A stretch of DNA of 64,000 nt from Hymenobacter terrenus. Lineage in GTDB: Bacteria > Bacteroidota > Bacteroidia > Cytophagales > Hymenobacteraceae. The DNA is taken from NCBI RefSeq assembly GCF_000972495.1, contig NZ_LATM01000010.1, positions 1-64,000 of the forward strand. The letters are read 5' to 3'. Positions within the stretch are counted from its first letter, which is position 1; the number at the start of each line of letters is the position of its first letter. A model generated the notes under the pieces. It searched no databases, was not told the DNA's origin, and saw nothing but the letters and a program-made list of their open reading frames with translations. Positions 8,470 to 17,544 of this stretch are shown piece by piece. Made by a program: the position numbers and the translations under genes.

Positions 8470-8874
8470 ATGAACCCTCAGTCTCAAACTTCCAACGCTT
8501 TTATTGCAGCCTCCTGGGTTGCCCTGCTGGCCGGTCTGGCCGCCTTCATCATCGGACTTTGGAACGCGCAGATGCCCCTCAACGAAAAGGGCTACTACTT
8601 CACGGTGCTGATGTACGGCTTGTTCTCAGCCATCTCCCTGCAAAAAAGCGTGCGTGACCGTCTGGAGGGCATTCCCGTGACCAATATCTACTACGGCCTG
8701 AGCTGGTTCTCTACTGCGCTTTGCATTCTGCTGCTCACCATCGGCCTGTGGAATGCCACCCTCACGCTAAGCGAAAAAGGATTCTACGCAATGTCATTTT
8801 TGCTGAGCTTATTCGCCGCCATTGCCGTACAGAAGAATACCCGTGACACTCAGCGGGCTGGCGGCGCACAATAG
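8470..8874 (+). CDS. YiaA/YiaB two-helix family inner-membrane protein
   Basis: The 134-residue protein contains two copies of the YiaAB domain. Each has a pair of hydrophobic helices: SWVALLAGLAAFIIGLWNA with YYFTVLMYGLFSAISLQK, then SWFSTALCILLLTIGLWNA with FYAMSFLLSLFAAIAVQK. The repeated IGLWNA, EKGxY and QKxxRD elements show internal duplication, as in E. coli YiaA. The function of the family is unknown. The gene starts divergently from the MutS-like gene and is followed by a same-strand gene 38 bp on, so they may form one operon. Confidence 0.85.
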   Translation: MNPQSQTSNAFIAASWVALLAGLAAFIIGLWNAQMPLNEKGYYFTVLMYGLFSAISLQKSVRDRLEGIPVTNIYYGLSWFSTALCILLLTIGLWNATLTLSEKGFYAMSFLLSLFAAIAVQKNTRDTQRAGGAQ

Positions 8875-8912
8875 TTTCTAGCTCCGCCAAGGGCTTCATT
8901 TTTACTGTTTAT

Positions 8913-9602
8913 ATGCCGTTTACTACTCGCAAAGCGCTGAAATTTATAGGATACGCAGTGGGTGGGCTTGTGGGCATCGCAGGGCTGTACCTAGGAGCGG
9001 CGTTTGTGCTCTCGCGCATCCCGGTGGCGAAAACCGAACTCAACGCCTCGCCCGACGTGCTGGTGTACCTTCACACCAACGGCGTGCACACCGACATCGT
9101 GCTGCCCATCAAAACCAGCCAGCTGGACTGGAGTCAGCAACTGCCCTTCCGCAACATTCCGTCCGGCGATACTACCATGCGCTACATTGCCTTCGGCTGG
9201 GGCGATAAAGGATTTTACCTCGATACGCCCACCTGGGCCGACCTCAAGTTCAGCACGGCTTTCGCGGCGGCTTTCTGGCTGGGCTCGTCGGCTATGCATA
9301 CCACCTACCTGCACGCCCTCACGCCGGGCCCCGATACCGTGCCGCTCTACCTTAGCCATGCCGAGTACGCCCGCCTGATTGACTACATCCAAAGCAGTTT
9401 CCGCTACGATGCCGTTGGCGGCGTGCAGCACATTGCGGGCCACAGCTACGGCCGCAACGATGCTTTCTACGAAGCCCGTCGCGTCTACAGCTTCCTCTAC
9501 ACCTGCAACACCTGGACCAACAACGCCCTCAAAGCCTGCGGCCAAAAAGCCTGCCTCTGGACCCCCGCCGACAAGGGCATCTTGTACCACTACGGCCGAT
9601 AG
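8913..9602 (+). CDS. TIGR02117/DUF2459 family protein
   Basis: The 229-residue protein has one N-terminal membrane helix (FIGYAVGGLVGIAGLYLGAA, about residues 11-30), then the family features VYLHTNGVHTDIVLPI, IAFGWGDKGFYLDTPTW and a C-terminal YTCNTWTNNALKACG. The conserved His, Cys and Asn residues suggest a papain-like (NlpC/P60-like) catalytic fold facing the periplasm, but no activity is proven. It lies close behind the YiaA-like gene and may be cotranscribed. Length and motifs match the family throughout. Confidence 0.8.
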   Translation: MPFTTRKALKFIGYAVGGLVGIAGLYLGAAFVLSRIPVAKTELNASPDVLVYLHTNGVHTDIVLPIKTSQLDWSQQLPFRNIPSGDTTMRYIAFGWGDKGFYLDTPTWADLKFSTAFAAAFWLGSSAMHTTYLHALTPGPDTVPLYLSHAEYARLIDYIQSSFRYDAVGGVQHIAGHSYGRNDAFYEARRVYSFLYTCNTWTNNALKACGQKACLWTPADKGILYHYGR

Positions 9603-9695
9603 AGGAGGGGTAGCTCAAGCAACTCAAAAAAGCAACTCACATCTTACCAAGCAGCGCCGAAACTGGCCCAGTTGGTGAGCGTCTGTCTGAACACG

Positions 9696-9733
9696 AATTG
9701 GCCCCGCCAGCAATGAAGCCAGCGGGGCCAATT
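9696..9733. terminator. Bidirectional terminator
   Basis: A 12-bp perfect stem AATTGGCCCCGC / GCGGGGCCAATT with a 14-base loop lies between the DUF2459 gene and the converging small gene at 9770. Confidence 0.75.
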
Positions 9734-9769
9734 GAAAGAAATTATTGAGTAGTCGGCGACCGATGCCGA

Positions 9770-10018
9770 TTAATTCAACCACACATCGGCCACTTGCTCG
9801 AAGCGATGGGCGGCGAAGGCACCATAGGGCCGCTCAGCATAAAAACCGAGTACGTGCACCTGGGGCTGGCCGGTGCGTACGTGTGGCAACACGCGTACGG
9901 CGTATACGCGGCCGGCTTCGGGCCAGTCGCCAATGTAGTCGGCCGGGCGTTGCGCGTTGTTCACGCAACGAGCAAATTGCTGCAAAGGCAGCGGCGTAGG
10001 GAGCTTGACGTTTGACAT
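9770..10018 (-). CDS. Small soluble protein, unknown
   Basis: Eighty-two residues from the ATG at 10018. The sequence is compact and globular-looking: QQFARCVNNAQRPADYIGDW, then VYAVRVLPHVRTGQPQVHVLGF and a C-terminal DVWLN. No signal peptide or membrane helix is seen. The alternating hydrophobic strands and the position behind a clean terminator argue that it is a real gene. No family is recognised. The 375 bp upstream (10019-10393) are AT-richer than the neighbouring genes and would hold its promoter; nothing else is visible there. Confidence 0.55.
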   Translation of the reverse strand: MSNVKLPTPLPLQQFARCVNNAQRPADYIGDWPEAGRVYAVRVLPHVRTGQPQVHVLGFYAERPYGAFAAHRFEQVADVWLN

Positions 10019-10393
10019 ACCCAAAGATAATGATTTTTGATAAAACTAAAAAATTGAGACAATAATTTTAGTCTTTTTCAGAGATGATAATGCTGATTGC
10101 GTAAGCTCAACATAATTATCCCACGGCGCACGGCATATACGACAAGGCTTGTTTTACGGATTGGGGCGAGTAAATGCAGTTTTGCTAAAAAAAATGGCAA
10201 ATGGCGGTTTTCGACAGCTTGGAGTAGCACGTCCTGGGCCGTGTCATCTTGATTTTCTGATAAAAATGTCTTTCTCGTTTGGTCGAGTAAGCCCCAAACT
10301 CGGCATTCGCTAGGGTGACAGCTCCTACTTGCAGGCTACCCGCTGGCAAGTAGATAAGCGCCTGGTATGCCGCCGGTATCGGAAGACTAAAAC

Positions 10394-13240
10394 TCAGTGC
10401 ACCACTACCGCCCGCGTTAATACCCTACTCGTTCCTTGCAGGCGTAACGTGTACAGACCAGCCGGGAAGCCGGTCAGATTCAGGTTGATGAGGTTACCGC
10501 TGCTGGCTTGGCGTAGCACGAGCTGCCCCAGTGCATTCAATACCCGAACTTCCGTCAGCCCAAATTTGAGGGGTAATTCTACTCGTAACGGGCCGGCAGT
10601 GGGGTTGGGATATACATTAAAACCCGCTGCCAAGGTAGCTGGGCGCATAGGAAGCACGGTGGTAGTATACGCTTGGGCCGCCGCGTCGGCAGCGGCTTGC
10701 AGCTGCGCCAGGGTAGGGGCCGCCAGGATGGCGAACGTCACAGTAGTAGAATCACCGGGGGCAAGCTTGGCCAGCTGCGTGCCGACAACCTGGGTTACGT
10801 CGGCGCCACCGGGGAGGCCGGCGCTGCGCTGGGCGCTGGCCGTGCCGCTGCTCAGGGTCAGGAATTTTTCGGCGGGCGAAAAGCCGTCGGCCAGGCGCAC
10901 GGCCGTGCCCACGGGGGCGTTGCTGTTGATGGAGTAGATGGTTGGGAGGCCACCGCGCAACAGGCGCACGCCAGCGTACGCGGCGGCTGGGGTGGGCGTG
11001 GCGGGCAGGCCCAATGCGTAGCAGTAGCCCATGTCCCGGGTGTTGTCCCAGTCGGCAGCATTGCGGCCAGGTCCGTCGGGGCCGGGCAGGTCCCAATCAG
11101 TGAATATTCCCGCATAAAGTGGCTTGAGTGTGTCAGCAGTCAGGTTTTTAAGCGAATATTCCAGCACCACAAAGTCGCGTCGGCCGGGAGTGGCCCAGGC
11201 GTAGGCGCGCTGGCGCACGGCCACACCCACACTCCGCACGCGGCTACCCGCCACCGGAATGGTATCCTGGAATGCGGCGCGGGCTTCCTGCTCGGCGCGG
11301 GGGCCGGGCTGCTGGTGCGTAGCCTGGCGGAGGCTGAAAAACGACTGCCGCGACTGCCCGCCGCTGGTGCGCAACCGGTCCGACACGCGAGTGGGGCTGG
11401 TGGCCAGCAGCAGGCCGCCTTCGCTCAGTAAGTTGTCGCTGCCCCGGTACGTCACACCCGCACCAATGGTGCCCGCCAGGTTGTCGAAAGCCAGGTTGCC
11501 CCGGCTGGTGAGGGTAAGGGTCAAGTCATTGGCATCAAGCACCACATAGTCAGGGTTGAGCAGAATATCCACGAACTGGTCGTACTGAAAGCCGCCCGTG
11601 GCCGTGAGGCGGTAGCGGAGCGTGGCCTTCGTATTTAGAGGAATGCCGCTGGTGGCCACGGCCAGGCGGAAGGGCGCGGCGGTATTGCTGGCCCGGCCCA
11701 GAGTGGCCAGGCTGCCCACCGCGAAGCTGCCTTGCCGCACCGTGAGGTAGGGCGAAAGCGAGGTCACTGTCACCGTGAGGCCGGCTACGGGCTGGAGCAG
11801 ATTTTGCACGGCCACGGTCAGGCGCACGGTGTCGCCGGGGGCGTAGGCGGTGCGGGCCGGGGCGAAGGTGCTGGTCACTACGCGGGCTTCCTGGCGGGTG
11901 GTTTGGGTGAGGGCTTGCAGCACGTTGAGGCGGCCGGTGCCGAGGCGCCCTGCCCAGGCCGCGTTGGCGGGCAGGGCATCGATGTTGTCAGCAGTTTGGC
12001 GGAGCTGGGCCGCGACCTGCGCCGCCGTGAACCCCGGGAAAACCCGCCGCACCAACGCCGCCGCCGCTGCCACCAGCGGTGCCGAAAACGAAGTGCCGCC
12101 CACGGCCGTGTAGTCGCCATCGGCCGGCCCGCCGCCGTTGTCGGCGTGGTAGCCGTAAGTGGTCAGAATGCTGATGCCCGGCGCCACGAGGTCGACGCGG
12201 TGGCTGAAGGTGGCGCTGGGGCTTTTCTGGTCGGTATTGTTCACGCCCGATACTGACAGCACGTGGTCGTAGGAAGCAGGGTAGAAGAGCAGGTCAGCAT
12301 TGGTGTTGCCGGCGGCGGCCACCAGCACGGCGTCGCGGTTCACGGCGGCGTAGGTGATGGCATCCTGCTCGAAGCGGGAGTAGCCGCCTGGCCCGCCCCA
12401 GCTCATGTTGATAACCTGGCAGCCGTGGTCGGCGGCGTATACGATAGCCTCAATACCGGCAAACGAGCCCGTGGGCGTATTGGGGTAGATGTTTAGGGGC
12501 AGAAACCGGCACCTGTTGCCCAGGCCGGCAATGCCCGCACCGTTGTCGACGCGGGCCGCGGCCACGCCCGCCACCAGTGTGCCGTGCACAATGGTAATGT
12601 CGTAGCCAGGGTTGTTGTCGTCGTTGGCGAGGTCCCAGCCGGTGAAATTGTCCACGTAGCCGTCGCCGTCGTCGTCGATGCCATTGATGGGGTCGGCGTA
12701 GTTGTGCTTAATCTGCGGGCGCAATTCTTCGTGGGTGAGGCGCACGCCGCCATCGGTAATACCAATGACGATGGAGCTGTCCCCCTTGCTCACGTCCCAG
12801 GCCCGGTAGGCCTTTATCTGTTTCAAATAATACTGGCTGCCCGTGAGGCTGGTGAGCGTAGAATCGGCCAGCGGGTCGTTGGGCTGGTACTGCGGCTTGC
12901 GGATGTAGAGCGGCTCCACGTACTCCACGGCGCCGGTGGCCAGCAGCACCGTCCGGGCGCGGTCGATGGTTAGGGTGGGCGCAATTTCAAACTGATAGAT
13001 GCCGCGCAAATCCACGCTGCCGGGCCGTTCGGGGTTGGGGGCCAGCGTGTGCGGGAATTTCTGGCGCAAGGTCCCGGCTCCCAGCGTGCGCAAGGCGCCC
13101 TCCAGCGCGGCCGGCTGCTGGCCGGGGCGTAGTTTGAGCACGAAGCGGCCCGGTATGGTGGGGGGACCGGCCACCGCCCTAACCGGCTGGCTCGATCCAA
13201 CTAATAGCAGAAATAGCAATAGGTGTAACGCGTTTTTCAT
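10394..13240 (-). CDS. Secreted S8 (subtilisin-like) peptidase with T9SS sorting domain
   Basis: A 948-residue exported protease. Residues 1-24 are a signal peptide; 28-110 look like an inhibitor-type propeptide (PGRFVLKLRPGQ). The catalytic domain has Asp163 (GITDGGVRLTHEE), His219 (IVHGTLVAGVA), the oxyanion AAAGNTN near 308-314 and Ser384 (GGTSFSAPLVAAAA). A DDDGDGYVDNF element at 189-199 looks like a calcium loop. Long beta-sandwich regions follow, and the end (FNVYPNPTAGPLRVEL to the C-terminus) is a type A Por sorting domain that directs type IX secretion and surface attachment. All catalytic residues are present. It is monocistronic. Confidence 0.92.
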   Translation of the reverse strand: MKNALHLLLFLLLVGSSQPVRAVAGPPTIPGRFVLKLRPGQQPAALEGALRTLGAGTLRQKFPHTLAPNPERPGSVDLRGIYQFEIAPTLTIDRARTVLLATGAVEYVEPLYIRKPQYQPNDPLADSTLTSLTGSQYYLKQIKAYRAWDVSKGDSSIVIGITDGGVRLTHEELRPQIKHNYADPINGIDDDGDGYVDNFTGWDLANDDNNPGYDITIVHGTLVAGVAAARVDNGAGIAGLGNRCRFLPLNIYPNTPTGSFAGIEAIVYAADHGCQVINMSWGGPGGYSRFEQDAITYAAVNRDAVLVAAAGNTNADLLFYPASYDHVLSVSGVNNTDQKSPSATFSHRVDLVAPGISILTTYGYHADNGGGPADGDYTAVGGTSFSAPLVAAAAALVRRVFPGFTAAQVAAQLRQTADNIDALPANAAWAGRLGTGRLNVLQALTQTTRQEARVVTSTFAPARTAYAPGDTVRLTVAVQNLLQPVAGLTVTVTSLSPYLTVRQGSFAVGSLATLGRASNTAAPFRLAVATSGIPLNTKATLRYRLTATGGFQYDQFVDILLNPDYVVLDANDLTLTLTSRGNLAFDNLAGTIGAGVTYRGSDNLLSEGGLLLATSPTRVSDRLRTSGGQSRQSFFSLRQATHQQPGPRAEQEARAAFQDTIPVAGSRVRSVGVAVRQRAYAWATPGRRDFVVLEYSLKNLTADTLKPLYAGIFTDWDLPGPDGPGRNAADWDNTRDMGYCYALGLPATPTPAAAYAGVRLLRGGLPTIYSINSNAPVGTAVRLADGFSPAEKFLTLSSGTASAQRSAGLPGGADVTQVVGTQLAKLAPGDSTTVTFAILAAPTLAQLQAAADAAAQAYTTTVLPMRPATLAAGFNVYPNPTAGPLRVELPLKFGLTEVRVLNALGQLVLRQASSGNLINLNLTGFPAGLYTLRLQGTSRVLTRAVVVH

Positions 13241-13462
13241 CAGGCAGAATAGTAGGTTTTACAGTGGTAGTAAAGATACCTCTTTACGTCGTTGCCGCCC
13301 GGTTCGGACTGCCATCAGCCGTAAAATAATAACGCCCCCAAGGCCTGCAATTGGCCCAGTAGGATCAGCCCAACGGGCCTGGCCACCCGTAGTAAGGTTG
13401 CGTACCTGCCGTAAATTGCCCTCCCGTCATTCAATTGCCACTCAACAACCCGTCCTACCCCG

Positions 13463-15118
13463 ATGATTAACAAGCACCTCGCCACCATCGATGCTGCCGT
13501 GCAGGCCTTGCACGGGCGCACGTTCTTCGCTGCTTTCCCCGAAAACCCGTCGCCCGAAATCTACGGGGCCGATGCCGACGCGCAAGGCCGCGCAAGGTTT
13601 GCCGCGCTTCGGGATCAGCCTTTCGCTGAGCTGCTACAGGGTGCACCCGAGGGCTGGGTCGGGGAGGAAGAATCGCCGTACGAGCAGCAGCCCTTGGGCA
13701 TAACCTACCCATACTACTCACCCGAAACGCTGATAAAGAATGCGCAAGACGCCTTCACCGAGTGGCGCAAGCTGAAGCCCGCCTTGCGCGCGGCCCTACT
13801 TACGGAGGCGCTAGAGGGTATGAAAAGCCGCTTTTTCGAAATAGCCTACGCCACCATGCACACCACGGGGCAGGCCTACATGATGTCGTTTCAGGCCAGC
13901 GGCCCCCACGCCGCCGACCGGGCCCTGGAAGCCATTGCCGCTGGCTACGAGGAGCAAACCCGCTTCCCCGAAGACACCCGCTGGGAGAAGCCCATGGGTA
14001 AGTACAGCATCGCCCTGACCAAGACCTGGCGGGCGGTACCCAAGGGCCTGGCGCTGGTTATCGGCTGCTCCACGTTTCCGACCTGGAACAGCGTGCCGGG
14101 CATGTTTGCTTCGCTCGTAACTGGCAACCCGACCATCATCAAGCCGCATCCCAAGGCGGTGCTGCCCATGGCCATTGTAATTGCTGAGGTGCAGAAAGTG
14201 CTGGTGGAACACAACCTGAACCCCTGCATCTGCCAGTTGGCGGTGGATGCCGCCGACCGCCTCATCGCCAAAGATTTGGCCGAAAACCCCGCCGTGAAGC
14301 TGATTGACTACACCGGCGGCTCGCCCTTCGGCAACTACCTCGAAGGGCTGAAAGGCAAAACCGTATTCACCGAGAAAACCGGCGTGAACAGCATTATTCT
14401 GGATAGCTGCGCCGACCTCGACCAGGTGGCCCAGAATCTGGCCTTTTCCGTGAGCCTCTATTCGGGCCAGATGTGCACCGCGCCCCAGAATTTCTTCATT
14501 CCCGCAGCGGGCGTGCAGGTGGGTGATGCCCTGGTGCCCTACGAAGAAGTGGTGCAACGTCTCTCGGCCGCCGTGACTGGGCTGGCTACCAATCCGAAGG
14601 CGGCCCCGCACGTATTGGGCGCCATCCAGAGCGCGGCCACCCACGAGCGGGTGAAGCAGTTGGCTTTCGACGGGGGGCGCAGCATCCTGGCTCACGGCCC
14701 CGTGGATAACCCTACGTTTAAAAATGCCCGCACCTGCTCGCCCAGCATCCACGAAATTGGGGCCGATAAGGTGGAGCAATTCAGCCAGGAGTTGTTTGGG
14801 CCAATTATGCTGGTCATCAAAACCAAGGACACGCAGGAAAGCATCCGCCTTGCCGCCCAGCTGGCGCGCGAGTGCGGCGCTATTTCATGCGGCGCCTACA
14901 CCACCGACCCCGTCATTAAAGAGCAGATAATGGATGAAATGAGTCTGGCCGGCACGCCCGTCAGCTTCAACCTCACCGGCGGAATCTACGTCAATCAGAA
15001 TGCGGGCTTCTCTGACTTCCACGTGACCGGGGGTAACCCCGCCGGCAACGCCAGCTTCACCAATCCGGAATTCGTCGTCAAGCGCTTCACCTGGGTAGGC
15101 TTCCGCGAACCCGCCTGA
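13463..15118 (+). CDS. paaN: Phenylacetic acid degradation protein PaaN (aldehyde dehydrogenase family)
   Basis: The 551-residue protein follows the PaaN pattern: an N-terminal region unlike ordinary aldehyde dehydrogenases, then the NAD-binding/ALDH core with WRAVPKGLALVIGCSTFPTW, NPTIIKPHPKAVLP, YTGGSPFGNYLE, FTEKTGVNSI and the catalytic Cys338 in SGQMCTAPQNF, and a C-terminal QELFGPIMLVIKT. PaaN-type enzymes oxidise the semialdehyde formed after ring opening of oxepin-CoA in the phenylacetate pathway. No other paa gene is in this window, so its place in that pathway here is inferred from the family. A long palindrome follows the gene. Confidence 0.85.
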   Translation: MINKHLATIDAAVQALHGRTFFAAFPENPSPEIYGADADAQGRARFAALRDQPFAELLQGAPEGWVGEEESPYEQQPLGITYPYYSPETLIKNAQDAFTEWRKLKPALRAALLTEALEGMKSRFFEIAYATMHTTGQAYMMSFQASGPHAADRALEAIAAGYEEQTRFPEDTRWEKPMGKYSIALTKTWRAVPKGLALVIGCSTFPTWNSVPGMFASLVTGNPTIIKPHPKAVLPMAIVIAEVQKVLVEHNLNPCICQLAVDAADRLIAKDLAENPAVKLIDYTGGSPFGNYLEGLKGKTVFTEKTGVNSIILDSCADLDQVAQNLAFSVSLYSGQMCTAPQNFFIPAAGVQVGDALVPYEEVVQRLSAAVTGLATNPKAAPHVLGAIQSAATHERVKQLAFDGGRSILAHGPVDNPTFKNARTCSPSIHEIGADKVEQFSQELFGPIMLVIKTKDTQESIRLAAQLARECGAISCGAYTTDPVIKEQIMDEMSLAGTPVSFNLTGGIYVNQNAGFSDFHVTGGNPAGNASFTNPEFVVKRFTWVGFREPA

Positions 15119-15165
15119 TACCGGCGCTTAAGGAAGAATGAAGAATTGATGGTAAGCGCACCAAA

Positions 15166-15270
15166 TAGAACGTCATGCTGAGCGGAGCCGAAGCATCTTG
15201 CTCGCATCGTTGACCGATTGGATTAGTGATGGCACGCGAGATGCTTCGGCTCCGCTCAGCATGACGTTTT
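15166..15270. repeat. Long intergenic palindrome (GTCATGCTGAGC family)
   Basis: AACGTCATGCTGAGCGGAGC is mirrored by its complement at the right end, with GAAGCATCT / AGATGCTTC inside. A second CTCAGCATGAC half-copy follows at about 15276-15289. The outer arms are shared with palindromes near 17100, 20814 and 35833. Confidence 0.85.
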
Positions 15271-15332
15271 ATTCCGCTCAGCATGACCGTTTTTTTAGCA
15301 AGACCTCCTGCTTGGAATGCCTCGTCGTGGCT

Positions 15333-15584
15333 TTAATGCGGGTTGGGAAATTTATAGGGCTTGTTGGCCTTCGCGGTCTTGAATTTTTCTAGCTTGCCGG
15401 GAGTAAGGTCGATGACCGGGGGCTTGCTGTTGCGCCGGAAGCGGGCTTTGCTGTTTTTGCCCCGGCTTGCCTCCGAATTGTGGACAAAGGCACGTCTGGC
15501 CTTGATTTTGGGTCGGGATTGGGCAATGGCCGGGGCGATGGCCTCAATGCCAAAAAAAATCAGGAAGGGAATAAGCGTTTTCAT
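15333..15584 (-). CDS. Small secreted basic protein, unknown
   Basis: Eighty-three residues from the ATG at 15584. A signal peptide (MKTLIPFLIFFGIEAIAPA, ending near AIAQ) leads to a short, strongly basic mature chain rich in Lys, Arg, Ser and Pro (SRPKIKARRAF; NSKARFRRNSKPP; KLEKFKTAKANKPYKF). No cysteine or known domain is present. It is probably exported to the periplasm or surface; the charge suggests contact with nucleic acid or acidic polymers, which is only a guess. It lies between a palindrome and another small gene on the same strand. Confidence 0.5.
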   Translation of the reverse strand: MKTLIPFLIFFGIEAIAPAIAQSRPKIKARRAFVHNSEASRGKNSKARFRRNSKPPVIDLTPGKLEKFKTAKANKPYKFPNPH

Positions 15585-15659
15585 AGCTAAGAAGTTAGAT
15601 AGCAAGGGCGGACAAGAATTACTACTAGCAATAGAGGTAAGATTGGCCAGCGCAGCGAC

Positions 15660-15962
15660 CTACCAGATGGAGCGGATGTCGTCGCGCAACGACTCGATAC
15701 CGTGTCGAATTTGAGCCCACACACCGGGCTCGGCTCCGTCGGCCGGCGCGGGTGCCTGGCCGAGCTGCTCGGCCAGACGGGCGCGCTTGGCTTCGAGGGC
15801 TTCGGCGTGCTGCAAGTAGGTATTGGGCGAGCCGGCGGCGGTGGCGTGGGCGCGGTTGTGGAGGGTGCGAATCTTCACATCAAGCTCTTCGAGGGCTTGG
15901 CGTAGGTCGGTTTCGGATAGTTGGGGTGGGCGTTGGGCGTCGGGGCCGGGAGTGCTGGACAT
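15660..15962 (-). CDS. Small helical cytoplasmic protein, unknown
   Basis: From the ATG at 15962 it encodes 100 residues. The central part (LRQALEELDVKIRTLHNRAH, then AEALEAKRARLAEQLGQ) is an amphipathic, probably coiled-coil hairpin. The C-terminus (WAQIRHGIESLRDDIRSIW) is another helix. No signal peptide is visible. Similar short coiled-coil proteins are common in these bacteria; none has a role I can name. The frame is open upstream to 16208, but that part has no coding character. Confidence 0.6.
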   Translation of the reverse strand: MSSTPGPDAQRPPQLSETDLRQALEELDVKIRTLHNRAHATAAGSPNTYLQHAEALEAKRARLAEQLGQAPAPADGAEPGVWAQIRHGIESLRDDIRSIW

Positions 15963-16295
15963 GGCAGTTGAAAATCGGGGCAGTGAAAAGAAGCAGGTTA
16001 TTCTACTGCTTTCGGCGCCGAAAAGATGCTTGGCTGAGTGCCTGTTCCTGGCCGCCATGTTACCAACATAAGCGCAACGGAAGGATAATTCCTGGTAAGC
16101 GCGGCTGGGAAACCTCACCCCCAGCTCCTCTCCCGAGGAGTTGAGCGCCTGGTGGCGGTGTATCAACCTGAGAGCTGCTGCATCATTTAACAGATCCCAG
16201 TTGCGCACTGGCCGCGTAGCGGCGACAGATTTGTAGAACGAATAGGGGCGGCGGAATCAAAGCCGCCACGCGGCCAATGCGCGATACGGCGCCTG

Positions 16296-16850
16296 TTAAA
16301 TAATAAACGACCGGGGCAGGCCGGCTTCTCGGGCCAATGGCGCGGCGCCCGATTGCCATAGCGCGGCCAGTACGGCGTTGGCGGTTTCGGCCAGCTCTAC
16401 GTGGTAGTCTTCGTGCAGGCGGGTGGTTTGCTTCAGGGCTTCCTGGGTGCGCTTGGTCAGGTGCTGAAGCAGCGGCTGTGTGGGGCCATGCAGCCGCGCC
16501 GTGACTTCCTGCTGGTGGCGAAACACGTTGGCCAGCAAGCGCCAGCTCAGTTCCAGCTCGCCGTAAGCGTCGTCGGTAACCTTGGTGTGGTAGGCCAGCC
16601 GGGCCTGTAGCTGCCGCAGGATGACCAGCAGGTCGTTGGGCGTTTGGTGGAAGCCGCGCACGGGGTCGTCGACCTGAGCGCGTAGCACGGCGCGGCGGGT
16701 TTCGAGCGCATCGGGCCCTTCGAGCAGACGAAAGGTTAGCTGCTCGGTCAGCAGCGCGTCCTGGGCCACGAGGCGGGCCAGGAGCTGGTCTTTCTCTTTT
16801 TCGGGAAGGTTGAAAAGCGCGCGGCGTAGGTCGGGTTGGAGGGCGGGCAT
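16296..16850 (-). CDS. Helical protein of unknown function
   Basis: From the ATG at 16850 it encodes 184 residues, nearly all helical: RALFNLPEKEKDQLLARLV, then EQLTFRLLEGPDALETRRAV and later ELSWRLLANVFRHQQEVTAR. Many Leu, Gln and Glu residues and no hydrophobic membrane segment suggest a soluble helical bundle. The regular LFNLPEKEKDQLL opening resembles a conserved Bacteroidota family without an assigned role. The frame extends upstream to 17087 but runs there into an 86-bp intergenic repeat (16869-16955), so that part is not coding. Confidence 0.6.
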   Translation of the reverse strand: MPALQPDLRRALFNLPEKEKDQLLARLVAQDALLTEQLTFRLLEGPDALETRRAVLRAQVDDPVRGFHQTPNDLLVILRQLQARLAYHTKVTDDAYGELELSWRLLANVFRHQQEVTARLHGPTQPLLQHLTKRTQEALKQTTRLHEDYHVELAETANAVLAALWQSGAAPLAREAGLPRSFII

Positions 16851-16868
16851 TAGAATTGTGGGAAAATA

Positions 16869-16955
16869 GCAGCCCAAAATAACGTCGGCCATGCCGTGCG
16901 CCAAGTTTGGATGATGCGCTAGCCACCGAGGGTGGCTATTCCCGTTAGCAGCCAC
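16869..16955 (+). repeat. 86-bp intergenic repeat, copy 1
   Basis: Matches 20955-21041 on the same strand at about 88 percent by eye. Both copies lie within about 150 bp of a GTCATGCTGAGC palindrome, this one on its left side. Confidence 0.75.
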
Positions 16956-17047
16956 GTAGGTACCGCGCATCCCTGAATAATGGTCTAACTCGGCCTGGGC
17001 GAGCCTGAAATTGGCGCGCACGGCCAGTAGCACGTAAGAGGATGCCC

Positions 17048-17214
17048 TAGAGTGTGTGGACCGTAATCGGAAACTGGCCTTTTCCATGCTAACAGGCCGT
17101 CATGCTGAGCTTGTCGAAGCATCTCTACCGAACAATTTGGGGCTACTAAAGCGGTAGAGATGCTTCGACAAGCTCAGCATGACGGTTTACTTCGTTACTG
17201 TCCACACACCCTAG
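17048..17214. repeat. Nested intergenic palindrome
   Basis: Inner arms at 17097-17185 (CCGTCATGCTGAGCTTGTCG and its complement) are exact over about 30 bases. Weaker outer arms (AGTGTGTGGAC / GTCCACACACC) extend the structure. It belongs to the same family as 15166 and 20814. Confidence 0.85.
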
Positions 17215-17248
17215 AATAGGGGAGGGCACGGGGAACTGGGAGGATTGG

Positions 17249-17365
17249 GGAGAGAATCAGGAAAAATAATTCACAATGTCTCCAACCTAGGAGAGAATCG
17301 AAAAAAATATTTCAGGTCCTCTCCTAAGCTGGAGACAATGTGAATTATTTTTCCTGATTCTCTCC
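17249..17365. repeat. Imperfect AT-rich palindrome
   Basis: GGAGAGAATCAGGAAAAATA at the left is mirrored at the right end, with an inner GTCTCCA / TGGAGAC step. About 40 bases per arm pair with few mismatches. The DNA from here to 17544 shows no gene. Confidence 0.8.
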
Positions 17366-17544
17366 ACTTCCGTTGAAGCGCTTGCTCACTAATTTTCTTC
17401 GTGCCGCGCTACGACTAGCTACGGCTAGTCTACTTACCGGTGGTTGTACTCGGGCAATTCTTCGGAAAGGATGATTGTACGTAAGTCGATTAGCACGCCT
17501 AGCTGAAGCACCCCAGCCAGCACGCCATGAAATAAACGACGCTA

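Noticed and set aside
10673..11431. 252-codon plus-strand frame inside the S8 protease gene
   Set aside because: Antisense shadow of a GC-rich gene; low-complexity Gly/Ala/Arg text and no family.
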